Source of the DNA: Capra hircus
Lineage: Eukaryota > Chordata > Mammalia > Artiodactyla > Bovidae
Direction: 5' to 3'
Length of the DNA stretch: 64,000 bases
NCBI RefSeq assembly: GCF_001704415.2
Contig: NC_030817.1
Span: forward strand, 33,305,550 to 33,369,549
In this document: positions 58,691 through 64,000 of the stretch, in pieces
How the letters are laid out: the number at the start of each line of letters is the position of its first letter
Position numbering within the stretch: position 1 is the stretch's first letter
Made by a program: the position numbers and the translations under genes
The notes under the pieces: generated by a model
What the model was told of the DNA's origin: nothing
Database searches by the model: none
What the model saw: only the letters and a program-made list of their open reading frames with translations

Positions 58691-59324
58691 GAAGGTGTAG
58701 AGAAAAGGGAACCCTCCTATGCTATTGGTGGGAATGTAAATTTGTTCAGCCACTATAGAAAACAGTATGGATGTTCCTTAAAAAAAAAAATAGAGGTACC
58801 AAATGATCCAGCAGTCCCACTCCTGGGCATATATCTGGAAAAGACAACAACTGTTACCAAAAGATATATGTACCCAGTGTTCTTAAAACACTATTCACAA
58901 TAGCCAAGCCATGGAAACAATCTAAGGGTCCATCAATAAATGAATGGATGTGGAAGATGTTGTATATATATATACAATGGAATACTATTCAGCCAGAAAA
59001 AATAATGAAATAATGTCATTTTGCAGCAACATGGATGGACGTAGAGATTATCATACTAAGTAAAGTCAGAAAAGACAAATATCATATTGGACACATGTGG
59101 AATTTAAAAAATAATACAAATGAATCTATTTATAAAACAGAAACAGACTCAGACATGGAAAGCAAACATGGTTACCAAAGGGGAAAGGGAGGTAGGGTAG
59201 GATAAATGAGTATGGGACTAACAGATACATACTACTATTCAGTAAATTGATAAGCAATAAGGATTTACTGTATAACACAAGGAACAGTATTCAATATCTT
59301 GTAATAGGCTACAATGGAAAATTG

Positions 59325-59440
59325 TATATATACAATATTGTATATGTACAAATTGAATATATATACACATATATACACATATAGATACAACTTAAATATA
59401 TATGTATCTATATATATACACACATATAGATATAACTGAA
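59325..59440. repeat. AT-rich (TA/CA)n microsatellite
   Basis: Irregular tata/taca runs such as atatatacacatatatacac and tatctatatatatacacaca. It expanded from the L1 3' UTR and is likely polymorphic. Confidence 0.85.
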
Positions 59441-59564
59441 TCACTCTGCTATATGTCTGAAATTAACATGATACTATAAATTGACTAACACTTTTTGAAA
59501 GATTTATCCATTTATTAAACAAGTACTTAATAATATATTATCCCATGTCTCACTGGCAAGAACT

Positions 59565-59857
59565 AGTATCACTGGGGGAGAAGGCAATGGCAACCCACTC
59601 CAGTACTCTTGCCTGGAAAATCCCATGGGCAGAGGAGCCTGGTAGGCTGCAGTCCATGGGGTCGTGAAGAGTTGGACACAACTGAGAGACTTCACTTTCA
59701 CTTTTCACTTTCATGCACTGGGGAAGGAAATGGCAACCCACACCAGTGTTCTTGCCTGGAGAATCCCAGGGATGGCGGAGCCTGGTGGGCTGCCATCTAT
59801 GGGGTCGTACACAGTTGGACACGACTGAAGTGACTTAGCAGCAGCAGTATCACTGGG
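59565..59857 (-). mobile_element. BOV-A2 SINE with 12-bp target duplication
   Basis: Reverse dimer 59577-59845 between exact copies of agtatcactggg at 59565-59576 and 59846-59857. Confidence 0.95.
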
Positions 59858-59859
59858 AG

Positions 59860-60560
59860 GAAGAGAGATTAAGGATACTGGCTAAAAAAAAAACAACAAC
59901 TGTTTTTCCTAAAGTGGCTGAGGAGTGGCCCAGGCTGACATGGAGAAGAGAAATGTCTTGGATCTCTTTACAGACATCCACCCTAGTTTTATACTAGAGC
60001 CAGGGTGTTGTGAACCAGCCTATACCATGGACAAATTCTGTTTCAGATAGGACAGATTATTTAGCTTCTTTAGTAAGAGTTTTGGCTAGAGGAATGAAAA
60101 GATGAGACAGGAAAGAATAATTCCTTTGGAAGTTAGCAAGAGGTTGGGCTCCTTATAATTTAAATCAATGTGTAGAATCGTGAAATCTTGGTTGGCAGGT
60201 CATCATGGAACTTTGATCTCAGTGCTGGGCAACACCCAAATCTCCACTAGGCTGTCCCAGGGAAGTGGCCATCCAGCCTTTGCCTGAGCACCCAGGGGAA
60301 ACAAGATGGTTCTAAGCAGCCCACCTATTTCAGACTTTTCATTATTGTATAAGTTCCTCTCTGTAAGGAGCTGACATGTGCCTTCCTGAAGCCACCACCT
60401 GACAATTCTCTGTTCCCCAGAGCCATACAAAGAAATCAAATTTCTCTTACACAGAGGCAGGTCATTGCCCTCCTGGCTTTTTCCTTTAAGTTAAATAACC
60501 ACATCCCTGAGAGCATCCCACTTCAATGTATAAAAATCCTTTTTGAGTTAATTAACACAT
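59860..60560. other. Intergenic, nothing recognised
   Basis: Unique-looking. A minus-strand 78-codon frame at 60203-60439 has no recognisable domain. Some of it may be old repeat. Confidence 0.45.
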
Positions 60561-60566
60561 CCATCA

Positions 60567-60945
60567 CATCAGTTTAGTCTCTCAGTCATGTCCGACTCTT
60601 TGCAACCCCATGAATGGCAGCACGCCAGGCCTCCCTGTCCATCACCAATTCCCGGAGTTCACTCAGACTCACATCCATCGAGTCAGTGATGCCATCCAGC
60701 CATCTCATCCTCTGTTGTCCCCTTCTCCTCCGGCCCCCAATCCCTCCCAGCATCAGAGTCTTTTCCAATGAGTCAACTCTTCACATGAGGTGGCCAAAGT
60801 ACTGGAGTTTCAGCTTTAGCATCATTCCCTCCAAAGAAATCCCAGGGCTGATCTCTTTCAGAGTGGACTGGTTGGATCTCCTTGCAGTCCAAGGGACTCT
60901 CAAGAGTCTTCTCCAACACCACAGTTCAAAAGCATCAATTCTGAG
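60567..60945 (-). mobile_element. BovB 3' fragment, reverse
   Basis: agtctctcagtcatgtccga through gcacgccaggcctccctgtc and ccaatccctcccagcatcag to ccacagttcaaaagcatcaa. The open frames across it on both strands are shadows. Confidence 0.92.
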
Positions 60946-61199
60946 AACTTTTAAGTTCTACTCTTATAGCAAATTTCAATTATATAATAAAATACAGTGT
61001 TTTCGGCTACTGTCTCCATGTCATACATTAGAGCCTCAGACCTTATTCATCTTATAACTAAAAGTTTGTGCACATCATCAACCTCTTCCTATTTCCCTTG
61101 CCCCTAATCTGTTTCTATGAGCTTGATTTTATTATTTTTTTTTTACTTTCCACACATAAGTGATACCAAGCCATATTTGTCTTTGTCTGGCCTGTCTTA

Positions 61200-62205
61200 T
61201 ACCATACACAAAAAACAAAATGGATTAAAGACATGACTACAAGACCTGAAACTATAAAATCCTTAGAACAAAACATAGAGGGTAAGCTCATTGATGTTGG
61301 TCTTGGCATTGAGTTTTTGGGTCTGACACCAAAGCAAAGGCAGCAAAAGCAAAACAAACATGTCAAACTGTATCCGACTGAAAAAACAGAAACCAACAGC
61401 AAAATAAAAAGACAACTTAAGGAACAGAAGAAAATATCTGCAAACTACACATCTGATATGAGATTAAGGAATTTATATAACTCAAATGGCAACCCACTCC
61501 AGTATTCTTGCCTGGAGAATTCCATGGACAGAGGATGCTGGTGGGCTACAGTCCATGGGGTTGCAAAGCATCCAACACGACTGAAATGACTTGGCAATAT
61601 CATCATCATTATATAACTCAAGAGCAAAAAAAAAAAAAACACCCCAAATAACAATTAAAAAATGGACAAAGGACCTGAATAGACATTTTTCCACAGAACA
61701 CATACAAATGACCAATAAGGACATGAAAAGGTGCTCACCATCACTATTTATCAGGGAAATGAAAAACTACAATGAAATCTCACACCCATTGGAATGACTA
61801 TTATCAAAATGACAAAAGATAACAAATGCTGATGAGGATGTGGAGAAAAGTAAACCCTTGTACTCTGTTGGTGGGAATGCAAATTGGTACTGTCAGTTTG
61901 GAAAACAATATGGCAGCTCCTTTAAAAACAGAAATTCTATATGATCCAGAAACCCCACTAATGAGTACTTATCAAGAGGAAACAGATCATTATCTTGAGA
62001 AGACACTGAAGTCAGTGTTCAATGCAGTGTTATTCACAATAGCCAAGGTACTGAAACAACCTAAGTGTCCGTCAATGAATGAATTAATCAAGAAAATATT
62101 TTATTACATTTTACAACAAAATAATACAATACAAAAACATAGAAATTCTGCTGTTTGCAACAACATGGATGAGCCTGGATGGTGTTATGCTAAGTGATAT
62201 AAAAA
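61200..62205 (+). mobile_element. Old L1 3' part, sense
   Basis: aacaaaatggattaaagaca, gacctgaaactataaaatcc, caaaaaatggac-type ORF2 end, tggagaaaagtaaacccttg and gatgagcctggatggtgtta. Broken frames, with a SINE at 61486-61608. Confidence 0.8.
61473..61621 (-). mobile_element. Truncated Bov SINE with 13-bp target duplication
   Basis: Reverse body 61486-61608 (atggcaacccactccagtat to aaatgacttggcaatatc) between exact copies of ttatataactcaa at 61473-61485 and 61609-61621. Confidence 0.93.
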
Positions 62206-62323
62206 TCCTTTTTAATGTGAGGTACCCCAATCTGAACTTGATATTCATTTTATAGTTTAACCAGCTTACAATGTTTCCTTTTCAGCACCACTCTATATCC
62301 ACTACTCCTTTATTTTATATATT

Positions 62324-62643
62324 CAGTTCAGTTCAGTCGCTCAGTCGTGTCTGACTCTTTGCAACCCCATGAATCGCAGCATGCCAGGCCTCCCTGTCCA
62401 TCACCAACTCCTGGAGTTCACTCAGACTCACGTCCATCGAGTCAGTGATACCATCTAGCCATCTCATCCTCTGTTGTCCCCTTCTCCTCCCGCCCCCAAT
62501 CCCTCCCAACATCAAAGTCTTTTCCAATGAGTCAACTCTTCCATGAGGTGGCCAAAGTACTGGAGTTTCAGCTTTCGCATCATTTCTTCCAAAGAAATCC
62601 CAGGGCTGATCTCCTTCAGAATGGACTGGTTAGATCTCCTTGC
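62324..62643 (-). mobile_element. BovB 3' fragment, reverse
   Basis: cagttcagttcagtcgctca to gaatggactggttagatctc cttgc. About 320 bp and close to the copy at 60567-60945 in extent. Confidence 0.92.
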
Positions 62644-62649
62644 TCACCT

Positions 62650-62785
62650 TCTTATATTAATTACCCTCTCCAAGTCTCAATTTCCATATCTATACAATGA
62701 GAACAATAGTATCAATCCTTAGAGAACTGTCATGGGCATTAGCACCTAATGTTTAGCAGTAGGAAGTACTCAACATAAATAAGGT
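62650..62785 (+). repeat. MIR remnant
   Basis: ctccaagtctcaatttccat, atctatacaatgagaacaat and gtaggaagtactcaacataa follow the MIR 3' half. Confidence 0.55.
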
Positions 62786-62859
62786 CTTACTATTAGCAAT
62801 TAAAAATTTAGGACAAAAAGGATGCTATTTCCCTAACAGTGTCCCCAACTTCCAAATAC

Positions 62860-64000
62860 ACTCAGTTTGAAGATAGAGAATGAAATCTCAGTAATGGTAA
62901 TGAAAGATGCTTCTAAGTTAGAAGGCAACACCTTTGATGAGTATATTAGTTTACTAATGATGCATAATAAATTAATTAAAAATTTAATGACTAAAAACAA
63001 CACATATTTATCATATCAAAATCTTAAGAGTGTCAGGAATCCATGTGTGGCTTAGAGGACTGCAACAAACTCACTTGCCCAGTTGCCGGCAGGACTCAGC
63101 CCCTGTTGGTTGCTGGATAGACGTCATTTCCTTGTCGCAGACCTGATCCTGTCCTAGGGCAGATCACTTCTCAGCGCAAGTGAGCAAGATGGAAGCCACA
63201 GTCTTTCTGCAACCTAACCTCAGAAAAGATAGCCCATCACTTCTGCTGTTTTCTGTTTGTTAGAAATGAAATCATAAGCCCAGCCAGGGTTGGAGGGACT
63301 GCCCAAATACATGAAAAGCAGGAGGCAAAGATCACCAGGGGCCATTGTGGAGGCCGCCTTTCACAATGAGGTCACGCTATCTTATAAAGAAGAGGCTGGC
63401 AAAGAGAACAATGCGCGTACACACACTAGCTTTCTATTCCCACACTCAGAGCTTTGAGTGATGGGAAAGGCAGGCACTCTAGATGCCAGAGCAGGAAAGG
63501 CTCTTAGACCTTATCCAAGTTAGCCCCCTCGCTTGACACTGGAGAAAACCAAGACCCAGAGGAGAGAAGTAGCCTGACCAAGACTGCATATCAGCTTGTG
63601 GTGGGTCTCTGCCCTAAACCCAGGCTGACTCCTGGTCCACAGCTCTTGTCATTAGACTTAACTTTCCACCTCAAATTGGTAAGCAGATATTTTTGGTTGT
63701 TTCCCCTCTAACCATTGTTTTTCAATTGTCTTTGTTCTTGTTTGGATGAGAAAGTAGAACAAGATTCTGCTTTTATAGATAAACCAGGAAAGTTTCATGC
63801 CCAGAATGTAAATAAAGCACCATTTCCCTAAAACAGCACACCACTCATAAAATTAAAATGCAGAAAATTTGAAAATTAAGCTAGAACCCAGAACATAATT
63901 TTTAAAGTACCCATTTGCACAATAACAATTTATAAAGATCTTGCAGTTTGTGAATTGAATGCTTTTCTTCCATGTGAATGGTTTGATTCATGAAACCTTC
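62860..64000. other. Intergenic, old repeat-like and unique sequence
   Basis: From 62940 to 63370 the order aatgactaaaaacaacacat, gtgtcaggaatccatgtgtg, agcaagatggaagccacagt and ccaggggccattgtggaggc suggests an old interspersed repeat that I cannot name. 63530-63650 has MIR-like wording (gagaaaaccaagacccagag). No gene is supported up to the window end. Confidence 0.4.

Larger units (their letters stand above)
56570..59480 (+). mobile_element. L1 LINE 3' half, sense, with nested insertions
   Basis: Decayed ORF2 from atgacaaacccacagccaat, through gatgcccactctcaccactt and cactcttggattggaagaat, to cccactcctgggcatatatc and the 3' UTR near gataagcaataaggatttac. It is interrupted by a CHR SINE (56986-57153) and a BovB fragment (58233-58690). 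Two frames at 57162-57528 are RT C-terminal shadows. It ends in an AT-rich microsatellite. Confidence 0.85.

Noticed and set aside
58128..61057. 142- and 147-codon frames at 58128-58556 (minus) and 60614-61057 (plus) with near-identical wording
   Set aside because: Both are antisense readings of BovB 3' ends. Their similarity reflects the shared repeat, not a gene family.
50033..62643. Recurrent ~200-bp near-identical units that could suggest an ordered array
   Set aside because: They are dispersed SINE and BovB insertions in both orientations with separate target duplications, not a CRISPR-like or satellite array.
46206..64000. Search for an exon of the next gene (CCDC198 is expected downstream from the human order, as I recall it)
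   Set aside because: No open segment with splice sites and recognisable protein wording was found; the gene probably starts beyond the window.

Overview
The window is nuclear DNA from a ruminant, most likely a bovid (cattle or a close relative). It is packed with ruminant-specific retroposons: tRNA-derived Bov-tA SINEs, the dimeric BOV-A2 SINE, BovB (RTE) LINEs and young ruminant L1 copies, including L1 3' UTRs. These overlie older mammalian repeats (MIR, L2, MLT1, hAT fragments). Cattle, bison, yak and buffalo cannot be separated from this sequence alone. No prokaryotic features, CRISPR arrays, RNA genes or CpG-island promoter are visible.

One protein-coding gene is supported: the 3' part of SLC35F4, on the plus strand. 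Seven coding exons can be joined with intact frame and GT-AG splice sites: 14347-14532, 19425-19722, 24666-24885, 36315-36440, 38735-38927, 41386-41475 and 45760-46001. A short 3' UTR with two AATAAA signals follows, ending near 46205. The exons encode about 451 residues of a roughly ten-helix SLC35F-type (drug/metabolite transporter superfamily) membrane protein. The start codon lies on at least one further exon upstream of the window, because the first visible exon begins in codon phase 1. Introns hold everything else up to 45759.

Layout. 1-14346 is the 3' end of the upstream intron. It is dominated by an old plus-strand L1 (about 1415-12062) carrying four nested insertions: a 916-bp retrocopy with a 14-bp target duplication (2404-3319), two SINEs, and a 3.2-kb minus-strand young L1 (8744-11969). 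A second old L1 fragment follows to about 13900. 14533-24665 is fairly repeat-poor intron with TAAT-rich stretches. 24886-36314 is a large intron with a mariner MITE, a complete MLT1 LTR and a 1.5-kb BovB copy with target duplication. 36441-45759 contains MIR, SINE, BovB and L1 pieces, one SINE sitting inside the acceptor tract of the 90-nt exon, and a perfect 80-bp tandem duplication. 46206-64000 is downstream intergenic DNA with an L2 LINE, hAT fragments, L1 copies, many SINEs and five BovB pieces, and no recognisable gene.

Nothing here amounts to an undescribed gene system. The most interesting observations are how retroposons have reshaped this gene: the SINE in a splice acceptor, the retrocopy of an unidentified polyadenylated transcript, and low-repeat TAAT-rich intronic and intergenic candidates for conserved noncoding elements.
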